Source of the DNA: Bacillus cereus G9842
GTDB taxonomy: Bacteria > Bacillota > Bacilli > Bacillales > Bacillaceae_G
Assembly: GCF_000021305.1 (NCBI RefSeq)
Contig: NC_011774.1
Span: 76,002-140,001, forward strand
Length of the DNA: 64,000 nt
Direction: 5' to 3'
How positions within the stretch are numbered: position 1 is the stretch's first letter; every line of letters starts with the position of its first letter. Both the position numbers and the translations under genes were made by a program. The notes beneath the pieces were generated by a model that saw only the letters and a list, made by a program, of their open reading frames with translations, had not been told where the DNA came from and did not search any database. This document shows, piece by piece, positions 54,765-63,819 of this stretch.

Positions 54765-55802
54765 TTATTTTTCTAAATGTAAAGTATATTTAACTAAATC
54801 GTTAATCTCTTTTGATATTTTATTTCTAAAATTAGTTCTTCCTAATGCTAATGCATGGTTAGGTTGATTTACATAGTTATCTAATGTATCAAAAATCATT
54901 TGTTGCATAAAGCGTACTCTATTTGGATCTATTTCGTATTTTTCTAAATTTTGTTGAGATTGTTTTCTAGTCTCTTCTAGTTCTCTCTGCAGTTTTTCTA
55001 CTTCTTTATTCATTCTGTTACGATCATCAATTAAATGTTGAATCAGCTGCTTATTTTCAACAGTAGTTAATTGCTCAGATAAATCTTTTAAATAAACAAT
55101 ATTTTGTTGAATCGTTTCATTCATAACTGAAATAATTTCTTTATCTTGATGACTCAATAACTTTTCAGCAGTATGAACTTGATTCGTTTTATTTAGGAAT
55201 TGTTCTATTTTTTCATCTAATGTTAGTTCTTTTACTTGAAAATTAGTAGTATTGATTGCATTATCAGGTATAATCTGTTTAATTTCTTGTAAATCATTAA
55301 CTTTTTTACTTTCTTTTTCCTCGCTAGTTTGTTTAGTAGTAAAAACATTATTTATATCTGTAACTAAATCTGATTCAGATATTAGAACTTCTTGTTTATC
55401 TTTATCAGCTGGATGAATTTCACTCATCTTTGATTCAGTAGAACTCTCTTTATTCTTTAAGTGGTTTTGAATAAATTCTTGAAATTTTTCTTCTGATTTC
55501 TTAGATTTAAATGGAATATGAATATTTGTTTGATTAGTATCTTTCTTTTCTGCTGATACGTTAGTTGAAGGTAATGTAAATATTTTTTTATTATATTTGC
55601 CTCTTCTATTTAAAAGAAGTAGAGAGCCATCTTTAACTAAAACACTTAAGTGATAGTCCATTGTGGGACCTTGAACCCCAAATTTATCAGCTAAATTTGA
55701 AGAGGATATCTCAGCTTCTCCATTAGGGGACAATTCTATTTCTCTGACAACCTCTTTATATAATTCATCACGATTCACTTTATTTTGCAATGGTCTAGCC
55801 AT
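54765..55802 (-). CDS. Winged-helix protein with long coiled coil, 345 aa
   Basis: AAAGGAG 9 bases upstream supports ATG 55802 rather than 55811. Residues 1-80 form a winged helix (LADKFGVQGPTMDYHLSVLVKDG), a Ser/Lys-rich linker follows, and residues about 190-310 are coiled coil. Such proteins are typical plasmid partition or regulatory factors, for example centromere-binding or replication-associated. The specific role is unknown. It is a candidate for the operator-binding regulator. Confidence 0.65.
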   Translation of the reverse strand: MARPLQNKVNRDELYKEVVREIELSPNGEAEISSSNLADKFGVQGPTMDYHLSVLVKDGSLLLLNRRGKYNKKIFTLPSTNVSAEKKDTNQTNIHIPFKSKKSEEKFQEFIQNHLKNKESSTESKMSEIHPADKDKQEVLISESDLVTDINNVFTTKQTSEEKESKKVNDLQEIKQIIPDNAINTTNFQVKELTLDEKIEQFLNKTNQVHTAEKLLSHQDKEIISVMNETIQQNIVYLKDLSEQLTTVENKQLIQHLIDDRNRMNKEVEKLQRELEETRKQSQQNLEKYEIDPNRVRFMQQMIFDTLDNYVNQPNHALALGRTNFRNKISKEINDLVKYTLHLEK

Positions 55803-55889
55803 ATAAAACATCTCCTTTAAGAAAAAAGTTCCTTACAATCATAATAATCCGTATGTGTTAAAGAATGCAAGAAACTCTTAAAAAAACAA

Positions 55890-55928
55890 AAAAATATGGA
55901 GAAAGTATGTGAATTTCTCCATATTTTT
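55890..55928. terminator. Bidirectional hairpin terminator
   Basis: A perfect 15-bp stem (arms 55890-55904 and 55914-55928, AAAAATATGGAGAAA) with A and T runs at the ends lies downstream of the minus-strand pseudogene. Confidence 0.7.
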
Positions 55929-55985
55929 CTGGTATTTCTTCAAGAAATCGTGAAGGATTATACCTCATTTGTATGCCATCTTATT

Positions 55986-56333
55986 TTATTCTTTGGGCTG
56001 TATATCTAATTCTCTTGCTTTTCTCCTGGGATTTTCCGAGAAGAGAATATCACTTTATACCAACTAAAATATAATAGGAAACGCTAATTCTTTTGATACA
56101 TCAATTGTCATAATTTTTATTGAGTCAATTGCATGCCCCCGTTTGATATCTACGAGTTGTGAAGAACTTTTTACTACTTCCCATCCTGTTAAAGTTAAAA
56201 TAGGACCATAAGTACGTTCACTGCCTCATATTGTTGGGCATTTAGTATCTTAAATGTATTTAAATTTGTTTGTTCAACAGTTGATAGTGTTATGTCCCTA
56301 AACTCTTCCTTTCTTATTTGTAATATGTAATAG
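55986..56333 (-). pseudogene. Minus-strand gene broken by frameshifts
   Basis: Reading leftwards: RKEEFRDITLSTVEQTNLN and LNAQQYEAV, then a one-base shift near 56213-56222, then RTYGPILTLTGWEVVKSSSQ and MTIDVSKELAFPIIF ending at 56064. A further piece (SENPRRKARELDIQPKE, ending at 55986) is in another frame. I cannot name the family. Confidence 0.45.
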
Positions 56334-56562
56334 CGATAGATTTTAGTTCATTTTGATCTGCACCATTAAATTGTATCATTTGGTAAGTAAATCCTACATT
56401 TTTTGCAATACTTTCAACTTGATCTGAATATCCTTTAGTACCAATAATAATAAATTGTTCGTTCCCATCCATAAGACTTAGTGACTTATATCTATTAGGT
56501 GCTTCGAAAAAAGGATATATTTCGATAGGTACTTTTTTTATTTCTTGTAGTATTTGCTTCAT
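56314..56562 (-). CDS. Hypothetical protein, 82 aa
   Basis: ATG 56562 has GGAG 13 bases upstream, a little far. The alpha/beta sequence (EQFIIIGTKGYSDQVESIAKN) looks genuinely coding. It sits directly upstream of a frameshifted frame and may be its intact N-terminal part. Confidence 0.5.
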   Translation of the reverse strand: MKQILQEIKKVPIEIYPFFEAPNRYKSLSLMDGNEQFIIIGTKGYSDQVESIAKNVGFTYQMIQFNGADQNELKSIAITYYK

Positions 56563-57014
56563 TCTGTTTTGTACTCCTAATCATTTAATTTATTTATTTT
56601 CTTACATGGGATATACGTCTTTGTATATCGTAGGATTGCTCTTTTATATTTCTTTTCTATTTTTTACTATGCTTTAGTTAAATTGAATTTTTAAAGGTCC
56701 TTTATCAGGATATAAAATTCATCAGTGATGTAGGACTTTCAAACCTTGTGTCACTGGGAATCAAATTATTTTTAATTATGATTTACAATATGTAAAGAAA
56801 TGCATTCCGGTTGGTTTAATATAAAGGCATTGAAAATAGTAATTTAGGGTTATCCGTATCCTTGAGTTAGATAATACAGCGTCAGGTAATGTTCGTAATG
56901 TTATGCAAGTTCATGGCCCAGATTATAGTAATCATCATTAAAATAATTCTTCAAGAATTCAATCTGAAAAATCTAGTTTTATTTTTGGTTTTTGTAACGT
57001 ACTACAATAAAGCA
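56563..57014. other. Intergenic region with a plus-strand coding remnant
   Basis: A plus-strand stretch 56843-56941 (RILELDNTASGNVRNVMQVH, ending in a stop) has coding character but no start. The remainder is AT-rich. Confidence 0.3.
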
Positions 57015-57126
57015 TTATACTCAATTATATTTTTCTGCAAAAAGTATAATTGAGTATAAATAGTCTGGAAATTTTAAATGGAAATCACAAAAAGTATACA
57101 CTTTCAATAAAGTGTATACTTTTTGT
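57015..57126. repeat. Two adjacent perfect hairpins
   Basis: The first has 15-bp arms at 57015-57029 and 57045-57059; the second has 18-bp arms at 57087-57104 and 57109-57126 with a CAAT loop. The second ends in TTTTTGT on the plus strand and is symmetrical, so it can terminate from both sides. The 57127-57344 stretch is otherwise empty. Confidence 0.6.
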
Positions 57127-57344
57127 TAGATAATCTTTTATTCATTGACTATCCTTTTCTTTTCTCGCTGGATCCATTATAAGTTTTTTATTAATATGTA
57201 ATAATTTTATATAAAAATTAATAAATTTCAAGCAGACAACGTTCATTTCGAGCGTTTAATGATAAAATCTTTCCGTGTAATTGTTATAACTGTATATTAT
57301 TAATAATGAATTTAAAAAGCAATTTAAAAGGATAAAAATAACGT

Positions 57345-57572
57345 TTATTCATAATGATCACATAATATTTCAAGTTTATCAGCAAATTTAATTGCGAGTT
57401 TATCTATAATATCTTCAGCAGACCCAGGATTAGCTGAGATCTGCTGAGATAATATTTCAATGATTTTCTTCCCTTCTAAACTAGATGGTTGATCATTTTG
57501 AAAAAAAGTAAAAACTTTTTCAACGATAGTATCATTTTGATCTTTCATATTAGCCCACATTAAAACACTCAC
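57345..57572 (-). CDS. Hypothetical helical protein, 75 aa
   Basis: Start uncertain: GTG 57572 has AAAGGG very close, while ATG 57560 has it 14 bases upstream. The gene lies 9 bases after the winged-helix gene at 57582-58100, so the two form an operon. It is acidic and helical with no recognised family; it could be a small partner of that regulator. Confidence 0.55.
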   Translation of the reverse strand: MSVLMWANMKDQNDTIVEKVFTFFQNDQPSSLEGKKIIEILSQQISANPGSAEDIIDKLAIKFADKLEILCDHYE

Positions 57573-57581
57573 AACCCTTTC

Positions 57582-58100
57582 TTAGTCTTTAACTATATAA
57601 GCGGTTGTTCCATCACCTAATGGCTGACTTGAAATGATTTTATTTGAATCTATTCCAGACTGTTGCGCACGAACAGCAGCTAACTCTTTTTGTAATTTCT
57701 CAATTTGCTGTTCTAATTGAGCCTTCTCCCTTTGAACTTTTTCAAGTGATTCTTCTTTTCCTTTTAATACGGATTCAAGCCTATTTAATCCAGATGTTAA
57801 TTGACCAGCTTGTTTCATAATATCCATAATTTGTTGAGATTCATCAACAGAAGAACCATAGTATACAATTTCATTGGATTCAGCTTTTTCTAATGATGGA
57901 ACAATACCGATAATACCTAACTTACGCAATTTCTTAATCGCTCTGTGTGCAGTAGCTTCACTAAGTCCTGTAGCTTCTCCCATTTTGCTCATAGATGCTT
58001 TTACCGAACCGCCTTGCTTACCGGCTGTAGCTTTAATATAATTAAAAATTTTTTTTTCATTTTCTGTTAGCATTGATAATACCTCGTCAATATTCATCAT
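57582..58100 (-). CDS. Winged-helix DNA-binding protein with C-terminal coiled coil, 172 aa
   Basis: AAAGGAGATG precedes ATG 58100. Residues about 8-75 form a winged helix (MSKMGEATGLSEATAHRAI then KKLRKLGIIGIVP); residues 95-145 are coiled coil. It is a plausible transcription regulator or plasmid partition/replication-control protein. A degenerate copy of the operator palindrome lies 44 bases upstream of the start, so it is my first candidate for the protein recognising the dispersed sites, by autoregulation logic only. Confidence 0.65.
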   Translation of the reverse strand: MMNIDEVLSMLTENEKKIFNYIKATAGKQGGSVKASMSKMGEATGLSEATAHRAIKKLRKLGIIGIVPSLEKAESNEIVYYGSSVDESQQIMDIMKQAGQLTSGLNRLESVLKGKEESLEKVQREKAQLEQQIEKLQKELAAVRAQQSGIDSNKIISSQPLGDGTTAYIVKD

Positions 58101-58143
58101 TCTTTAAAACATCTCCTTTTTCCTCGTGTATATCTTTTAAATA

Positions 58144-58157
58144 TGTAATGTACTACA
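58144..58157. promoter_or_regulatory. Degenerate operator-like site
   Basis: TGTAATGTACTACA matches 12 of 14 positions of the palindrome and lies in the promoter region of the minus-strand winged-helix gene. Confidence 0.35.
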
Positions 58158-58372
58158 CATAAAGTCGATAACAATAATTAATATAACATAATATCAATAA
58201 TTTTACTTCTATCAGCGTTTAGTTTTTTGAAGAATGATGAAAGATACTAGCAAATGCTCTAAAAATCGTTATATTTTGCTGTATATTTAAATATCTCCTG
58301 TTAGTATAACGATACAGGTTTAAATAGATAAATAACATTTGATGGGAAAATGTACAATATAAAATCTTATAA

Positions 58373-58603
58373 TTATATTTGTCTATATTTTTTCTCAATT
58401 ACTTCATTATTTACAACATCTATTCCTCTAATATTAGCTATCTTTATAATCTCTTCAATAGTGTATATGCGATAATTATTTTTTGGATTTCTTCGTGCTA
58501 TAGGAATTAGATGATTTGTTTCCCAATACATCAGTGTATCCCTATGTACACCTAATATTCTTGCTGTCTGTTTCATTGTATAATCTACTTTTAGTGTATT
58601 CAT
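58373..58603 (-). CDS. MerR-type HTH protein, 76 aa
   Basis: AAAGGAG 8 bases upstream supports ATG 58603; the longer frame from 58657 runs through a hairpin. The sequence MKQTARILGVHRDTLMYWET, then YRIYTIEEIIKIA, is the MerR/excisionase-type winged HTH, without an effector domain. It may be a regulator or excision/recombination cofactor. The 58158-58372 gap holds no feature. Confidence 0.7.
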   Translation of the reverse strand: MNTLKVDYTMKQTARILGVHRDTLMYWETNHLIPIARRNPKNNYRIYTIEEIIKIANIRGIDVVNNEVIEKKYRQI

Positions 58604-58633
58604 ATTAAGAACTCCTTTATACTGTACTGCCCT

Positions 58634-58666
58634 TTTGCAGCCTTGTTCATAAAACAAGGCTGCAAA
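58634..58666. repeat. 14-bp perfect hairpin in the MerR-like gene leader
   Basis: Arms 58634-58647 and 58653-58666 (TTTGCAGCCTTGTT) are perfectly complementary with a 5-base loop. There is no T-run on the minus strand. It lies about 20 bases before the ribosome site of the MerR-like gene and may affect its expression, or end an upstream transcript. Confidence 0.6.
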
Positions 58667-58777
58667 TATTTAGAACAAATAATCATTTGGTCGAATTATC
58701 AGATTTTTTATGCGATCTAATACAATGCTCAATAGGGATTAAACAAATTACAGTTTTACTCAATAGATGATGTTCAT

Positions 58778-58810
58778 ATTGGTTAAATATAATTTGTATA
58801 TTTAACCAAT
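58778..58810. terminator. 14-bp hairpin, probable terminator
   Basis: ATTGGTTAAATATA (58778-58791) pairs with TATATTTAACCAAT (58797-58810); it overlaps the stop of the small minus-strand gene ending at 58783. Confidence 0.55.
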
Positions 58811-58926
58811 AAAGGAATCCTTGTAGATATAGATTGAATTTTAATAATGCTATCACCATCAAAAGTAAGGATAGTGATGGAATCCGATTTTTTATTTAAA
58901 ATAGTTAAGATATCTAGGTTACTCAT
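58783..58926 (-). CDS. Hypothetical protein, 47 aa
   Basis: ATG 58926 lies 8 bases after the stop of the 132-aa gene, with a weak AAGTGA upstream. The sequence (ILTIL, ITILTFDGDSIIKIQSI) alternates as in beta strands and looks coding. A hairpin terminator covers its stop. Function is unknown. Confidence 0.45.
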   Translation of the reverse strand: MSNLDILTILNKKSDSITILTFDGDSIIKIQSISTRIPLLVKYTNYI

Positions 58927-58934
58927 TACATTTT

Positions 58935-59333
58935 TCACTTATTGCGACTTTCCATGTAGTTGTTTTCATTATTTTTTGTATTGTTCCAACCTGTGTAGTT
59001 CTGAATAAATATATCTAATGCATTCTTTACATCTTTTAAATCTTTTAATGCCTTGAATGCTGTTTCATCTTCTATCTGCTTAGCTGTTACTTCTTTTGTA
59101 ATAAAAGTACCTCGATCATTTAGAACACGTGAAATCCATTGAGCCATTAGTACAAGCATTTGATCTGGAATCTCTTCTTCTCTTTTTATAATTTTAAAAC
59201 ATGCTTCTAGAGTATTATCAATCATACGAGCCTTAGCTGTTTTTTGAGGCATACCACGATCATGATGATAATCGTATATCCCATAAATAAATTGTCCTAA
59301 TGAATGTGTTGGATTTAATCTATTTCTTGACAT
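58935..59333 (-). CDS. Hypothetical protein, 132 aa
   Basis: ATG 59333 follows GAGTGGTGAT. It is a mainly helical protein; the C-terminus is Asn-rich. It lies downstream of the SSB gene with a 234-base gap, and no family is recognised. Confidence 0.6.
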   Translation of the reverse strand: MSRNRLNPTHSLGQFIYGIYDYHHDRGMPQKTAKARMIDNTLEACFKIIKREEEIPDQMLVLMAQWISRVLNDRGTFITKEVTAKQIEDETAFKALKDLKDVKNALDIFIQNYTGWNNTKNNENNYMESRNK

Positions 59334-59567
59334 TATTTATCACCACTCTTATAAATTTTAATATAATTGGTATCAGGGCTAACTAAATACTTTAATTTTT
59401 TAACATTATAGTATGTATGGTTAACTATCATAAAAAAATGGTACAAAATGAGTAGATATCATACTATGTTTGGATTTCACTATTTCTGCTTGAACCTTCA
59501 ATTAAATTACTCCGGCTAATAAATAAATGTTTAATACCATAAAAAAAGATCCATTCTCTATAGTTCA

Positions 59568-60269
59568 TTATTGTTGTGCAATTGCAGGAAATCCGATATT
59601 TTCTTGTATACTCGCTGGAGCACCTACTCGTACTGAAGTTTGTTGCTGGGGTAAGAATCCTGAATGAATAGGAATATTTGATAGGCCCCCTCCTTGTTGT
59701 GGCTGTTGTCTAGTTTGGTTTGCAACATAATTTTGATGATTGGGTTGGAAGCCACTATGTTGTGGTTGAAAGTCTACACCTTGAGTTTGTTGTTTAAATT
59801 GACCTGTGGGTTGTTGATTATCTAAATTTCCACCATCTAATCCGATAAGATTTGTAACTTTAATGGTTGGATAATAAGTGTATGTTCCGTCAGTGTTTTT
59901 CGTTTGTCGCAATTCAGGAATACCTTCAATAAATACTTTGCGTCCTTTTGGGCAATGGTTTAGTAGAAATTTATAATAACCATCTGAATTCTCATTTCCC
60001 CAAACTTCTATAAACCAAAAATCTGCTTTCTCACCACCACGATGATTTATAACAACTTTTGAGCTGGCAACTTTTGAGTTATTTACAGGTTTGGATTCAG
60101 GGTCCTTTACTAAACGCGCAACTACCTGTATTTTGACATGATTATCTGCACCATTATTTCTATATCCACTATTATTTTGTTGTTGACTTGAGAAATTACC
60201 ATTAGGTCGAGTTTGGTAATTATTTTGTTGTTGATTGAAGTTGTTATAACCGTTATAACTGTTATGCAT
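59568..60269 (-). CDS. ssb: Single-stranded DNA-binding protein with Q/N-rich tails, 233 aa
   Basis: GGAGGT 7 bases upstream sets ATG 60269. An OB fold spans about residues 43-145 (IQVVARLVKDPES, DFWFIEVWGNE, KGRKVFIEGIPE). It is preceded by about 42 residues of N/Q/Y-rich sequence and followed by a Q-rich tail. The usual acidic C-terminal tip that recruits host replication proteins is absent; the protein ends GFPAIAQQ. It would coat single strands during element replication with the primase, helicase and DnaE encoded elsewhere in the window. Confidence 0.75.
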   Translation of the reverse strand: MHNSYNGYNNFNQQQNNYQTRPNGNFSSQQQNNSGYRNNGADNHVKIQVVARLVKDPESKPVNNSKVASSKVVINHRGGEKADFWFIEVWGNENSDGYYKFLLNHCPKGRKVFIEGIPELRQTKNTDGTYTYYPTIKVTNLIGLDGGNLDNQQPTGQFKQQTQGVDFQPQHSGFQPNHQNYVANQTRQQPQQGGGLSNIPIHSGFLPQQQTSVRVGAPASIQENIGFPAIAQQ

Positions 60270-60333
60270 TGTAAGTACCTCCATCATAATAAATTATATT
60301 ATATTCAAAAATATCCCATAGATTGGATCAGAT

Positions 60334-60513
60334 TTAGTATTTTAAGTGGTAATAAATTATTTTATCTGTATGTTGAATGTTATATATTTCTAATATATGA
60401 ACTGAATTGCATTGCATTTGGACTTGTAGCTTTTCGCCTACAAAAATAACTCGATTATCAGGATACAAAAAGTCTTGTTCAGTACCGTCAGGAAAAACTA
60501 AGATATTTCTCAT
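60334..60513 (-). CDS. Hypothetical protein, 59 aa
   Basis: ATG 60513 overlaps the stop of the upstream gene (ATGA) and has AAAGGA 9 bases before it. The product begins MRNILVFPDGTEQDFLYPDN and is beta-rich. No family is recognised. Its coupling to the 101-aa gene supports it being real. Confidence 0.6.
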   Translation of the reverse strand: MRNILVFPDGTEQDFLYPDNRVIFVGEKLQVQMQCNSVHILEIYNIQHTDKIIYYHLKY

Positions 60514-60815
60514 TTAATAAGTTCCTTTAAATCTTTCGTATTGAGTGTAAAAGTACCCATAGACAATTCACATACCTTTTTTAAATCTATCAATCTTAAA
60601 ATTATGGTTATTAAGTCTTTAAAGATATTATATTCTTTAATATGTAAGTATCGCATATGGTTTTGTACTATTTTGTGTGGAACTGAAACATAAATAGTGC
60701 TAACAAAGTTATCAATCATTTTCTTAGCTATAATGGCTCTATTTCTAGATAATCTATCTATATAGAATAATTCGGAGGAGTGTATAACGTATTTCCTTAA
60801 TTTTTGAACATCCAT
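60510..60815 (-). CDS. Hypothetical protein, 101 aa
   Basis: ATG 60815 follows AAGAAGGGA. It is basic and helical at the N-terminus, with a C-terminal helix pair. It is the first gene downstream of the minus-strand promoter at site H and is coupled to the next small gene. No recognised family. Confidence 0.6.
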   Translation of the reverse strand: MDVQKLRKYVIHSSELFYIDRLSRNRAIIAKKMIDNFVSTIYVSVPHKIVQNHMRYLHIKEYNIFKDLITIILRLIDLKKVCELSMGTFTLNTKDLKELIK

Positions 60816-60958
60816 GTTTAGTTCAATCCCTTCTTGTTTTGGTATATATTGTGTAATACATAAAATAGTCCCTGTACTGGATTTTGTGAAATAATGTGTT
60901 TATATACTAAAATATTAACGAGAAGATTGTTTAGCACGATGATATTTTTAAATTTAAT

Positions 60959-60983
60959 CAAAAAGAACGCCCCATTCTTTTTG
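60959..60983. terminator. Bidirectional hairpin terminator
   Basis: CAAAAAGAA (60959-60967) pairs with TTCTTTTTG (60975-60983). The remaining 60816-61125 and 61164-61540 sequence is AT-rich with no gene. Confidence 0.5.
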
Positions 60984-61125
60984 TAAGATGTGAGGATTCT
61001 TACTAATTTGAATGAATAGTTATAGTTATTTAGGATAATGTAGTAAAAACTAAATAAAAACTCGTGTGTTTTCCAATATGCTTTATCAGGTTTCTATTTT
61101 CTTGTGTAATCTATGTCTTTCCCTA

Positions 61126-61163
61126 AGTTTAGCATACTAAAATAATGTTTGCAAGGCATTACA
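61126..61163 (-). promoter_or_regulatory. Minus-strand promoter with operator-like site H
   Basis: On the minus strand TTGCAA (61154-61149), 17 bases, and TAAACT (61131-61126) preceded by TGC form an extended -10 promoter. The palindrome variant TGCAAGGCATTACA (61150-61163) overlaps the -35. It probably drives the 60815 gene and those after it, though the hairpin at 60959 lies between. Confidence 0.45.
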
Positions 61164-61540
61164 TTAAGGGGTGTTTATCAAGAATGATACTCTGAAATAG
61201 ATTTATCAATTTGTAGATTCAATAAAAAAATAATTAGAATCAATGTAGTAAAGCTTTGCGAATTTGGTGATATTTTTTCACTTGTACATAGTTTTTAGTA
61301 TGTCTTAAAAAAATTCCATGTATGTTCTAAGAACTATGCAATATTTAAATGATTATAACCGTGTAATGATTCTATAGCTGATATTTATTGTTATAGTATT
61401 CCCTAAACTTATATACTCTTATTCCAGTTTATTTTTTTAATCAATCTGGCACTGTACTGTGGATTAGATTGGTACGTGCTATTCTTATAAGAAGTTTTCT
61501 TTAAATATTATCTAATATCTACAAAGTAGATTTATACAGG

Positions 61541-61569
61541 TAAAAAGGCAAGAATTTGAATCTCTTGCC
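61541..61569 (-). terminator. Terminator of the 304-aa gene
   Basis: AGGCAAGA (61545-61552) pairs with TCTTGCCT (61562-61569); on the minus strand it is followed by TTTTT and it overlaps the stop. Confidence 0.8.
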
Positions 61570-62483
61570 TATTCACTTAAAATATAAAATTGGGCCGATA
61601 ATAGTTCATCTAAAGAAAACATAATGCTATTATTATTAACTATCGTTTGTTCGCTTCCTATTGTATGGAAGATGCTTTCATATAAGCTATCTCCACGCTT
61701 GATAAATCGTTCTGTATTTTTGTAGCTAATTTTTATTTTACCGCCATCTTTGTAACAAGCTAATGCATCTCTTAAGGTAGCTCTTTTAAATTTTTTATTC
61801 CTTTGCATAATTACAAAATGAGATTGAAGTACATCAGTTCCAAAATGCAATGGATAGGTATTTTGGAAAGCTTTATCAAAAAGCATAAAATGACCATTTT
61901 CATTTTTTGTCACACAAGAATCTTTTAATGGACCAGATACGCCAAGTGCTATCTCTCCTAATGGTAGATCTAATAATTGAGCAGCGGAATATATTTTTTG
62001 TTCGCTAGAATCTGAATTATATTGTGTGTTGCCTTGTTTCGTTTTTAATGAATCACATATTTGTTGTGCATCTTCTTTGGGTTCAATAGACTTGGATTTT
62101 ATCTCATCTAACATCGTTTCTAAATCGATTTGTTCTAATCCAGGGATGCTTTTGACCATAGCTACCATTTCTTTGAAGTTTATTTCTACGCCCCCCCTAA
62201 AGCTTGTTGCAAATAACCATAGGTTACCGTCAGTCAACTTATCAAAATGGTTACTTAATAAAAATTGAAAGGCTTCTTCGGGTGTATTGTGTATAATAGA
62301 TGGTTGTAATTCAAGTGTATAGTGCATAGTTGTATTTTCAAAAACATCAAATAAGAATTTTGCTTGTACTAGGTTATTCTGAATGTTTAGGATTTCAGAT
62401 TCAATAATATATGAATCACCATTTCCTAATGGATTAATTAGAACATGGAAAAATGTTTTATTAACTTTATGGACTGTTTTCAT
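61569..62483 (-). CDS. Hypothetical protein, 304 aa
   Basis: AAAGGAG 10 bases upstream sets ATG 62483; the longer frame from 62558 overlaps the upstream gene. The N-terminal part is beta-rich, a helical segment spans about 110-165, and the C-terminal 100 residues are basic (MQRNKKFKRATLRDALACYK). No known motif is seen. It is the last gene of a minus-strand operon that starts near 63.1 kb. Confidence 0.65.
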   Translation of the reverse strand: MKTVHKVNKTFFHVLINPLGNGDSYIIESEILNIQNNLVQAKFLFDVFENTTMHYTLELQPSIIHNTPEEAFQFLLSNHFDKLTDGNLWLFATSFRGGVEINFKEMVAMVKSIPGLEQIDLETMLDEIKSKSIEPKEDAQQICDSLKTKQGNTQYNSDSSEQKIYSAAQLLDLPLGEIALGVSGPLKDSCVTKNENGHFMLFDKAFQNTYPLHFGTDVLQSHFVIMQRNKKFKRATLRDALACYKDGGKIKISYKNTERFIKRGDSLYESIFHTIGSEQTIVNNNSIMFSLDELLSAQFYILSE

Positions 62484-62535
62484 TATGTAAAACTCCTTTA
62501 ATATATTTATTCTCAAAAACATTCTCCGTAGAGAA

Positions 62536-62751
62536 TTAATCTTCATATTTTGGCACACGTCTCATTAATTCTAAATCAGCATAAATTTTTCCTTTTTGGA
62601 AATATAATTCATGTAAGTTATAATCATGTTCCTTTTGTCTTTTTTCTAGTGCACTAATTTGTTTGTTTATTTCAATATATTTATTTTCTAAGTATTCAAT
62701 TTGACTAAGAGCGGCTTTTTGTTTGCTCTGTAATCGTATTATCTGTTCCAC
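62536..62751 (-). CDS. Coiled-coil protein, 71 aa (or 106 aa from an upstream start)
   Basis: GTG 62751 has AAAGGAG 7 bases upstream, the same site sequence as the next gene. The frame is open to ATG 62856, which has no clear ribosome site, but the extra 35 residues look plausible. The body is heptad-rich (SQIEYLENKYIEINKQISAL), suggesting an oligomeric adaptor. Function unknown. Confidence 0.55.
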   Translation of the reverse strand: MEQIIRLQSKQKAALSQIEYLENKYIEINKQISALEKRQKEHDYNLHELYFQKGKIYADLELMRRVPKYED

Positions 62752-62889
62752 GTAAAACTCCTTTGTTTTATTAAAGTAGAGAGAATTTTTATGGGAGATA
62801 TGATAATAATGTTGTATCATATCTCTTAAAAATAGCTTTTCATTTTCAATATTCATTCTAAATATGCATATATTGCTTTCTTTTTTATA

Positions 62890-63081
62890 TTAAAAATCTT
62901 TACCTTGTTCTATATACCAACGTACAAATCCTTCAGCAGACATGCCATATTGAGCTCCTGTGTTGATATATGTGATCATATAAGAAGATAATTCTTCTAT
63001 TCTATCTTCAGATTCACCACTAGCTTTAACCGTACTTTTAATAATTGCATTTAAAATACTTTCTTCTTTTGTTCTACTCAT
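62890..63081 (-). CDS. Hypothetical protein, 63 aa
   Basis: ATG 63081 follows TTAGGTGAT. It is a small helical protein (ESILNAIIKSTVKASGE, then AEGFVRWYIEQGKDF). Not recognised; probably transcribed with the genes to its left from the promoter near 63.54 kb. Confidence 0.6.
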   Translation of the reverse strand: MSRTKEESILNAIIKSTVKASGESEDRIEELSSYMITYINTGAQYGMSAEGFVRWYIEQGKDF

Positions 63082-63173
63082 AATTGATCACCTAAGTTGT
63101 GTAATTTGTTTTCTGTTTTTAAAAGGGTGTATTCAAAATTTATTTTAACTTCACAACAGTTATTTTTTGTTCA

Positions 63174-63323
63174 TTAAGTAAAGTCTTTATTGAGAAGTTT
63201 TATTCTATTCAGTAATTGTTCTAGTTGTGTAAAATCGAAATTTTTATAGTTAAAGACATATTGAACTGATACCTCATTCTTAATAAATTTTTTAGAATCA
63301 ATTTTATTAATTAATTCTTTCAT
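63174..63323 (-). CDS. Possible small protein, 49 aa
   Basis: The frame from ATG 63323 is coding-like (SVQYVFNYKNFDFTQLEQLL) but lacks an obvious ribosome site. It would be the first gene of the minus-strand operon. Confidence 0.4.
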   Translation of the reverse strand: MKELINKIDSKKFIKNEVSVQYVFNYKNFDFTQLEQLLNRIKLLNKDFT

Positions 63324-63518
63324 TTATATCTATTAAAAGTTTAGTTAAGTGTTTTAGTTTCCCTCTTTAATTTTTTCAGTGTGTAAAATTGAATTATATT
63401 CTATACACACAACGTATTTAAATTTCCGAAACATCCTACATATTAAATTAATTCCTTAATTAATTATAAGAGTAAAGAGTACATCACTTTTTCCCTAGGT
63501 TCTTACTGTACGTTTTCC

Positions 63519-63568
63519 ACGATATACTAAAAAAGACAATACGTCAATAAAATTTGTAATGCATTACA
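63519..63568 (-). promoter_or_regulatory. Minus-strand promoter with exact palindrome, site I
   Basis: On the minus strand the perfect palindrome TGTAATGCATTACA (63555-63568) is followed 7 bases later by TTGACG (63547-63542), 17 bases, and TATCGT (63524-63519). The -10 is poor, so help from a bound activator is conceivable. It is the only promoter candidate for the operon 63323-61569. Confidence 0.5.
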
Positions 63569-63726
63569 TCGTTAGTAGGGTGTTGTTGTAATGCTCTTCT
63601 TAACGAGGGTAGTTGCTATTTTTTAATTACAAGTAATAAATAGAAGATGAAAATATTTACAATTGAATATAATGAAAAATACTGATGGATTTAATTCAAG
63701 AACAAAAGTAATTATTTTTTTACCTA

Positions 63727-63819
63727 TCAGAATAATTCTTCTGTAAGTTCCGATATATCTTTTTTGTTTAAAATATATAATGCTCGATAGCTAATGGAAT
63801 TAAAATTAGATACTTTCAT
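63727..63819 (-). other. Possible 30-codon frame or remnant
   Basis: ATG 63819 opens a coding-like peptide (SISYRALYILNKKDISELTE) without a ribosome site. The rest of 63569-64000 shows no gene. Confidence 0.25.
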
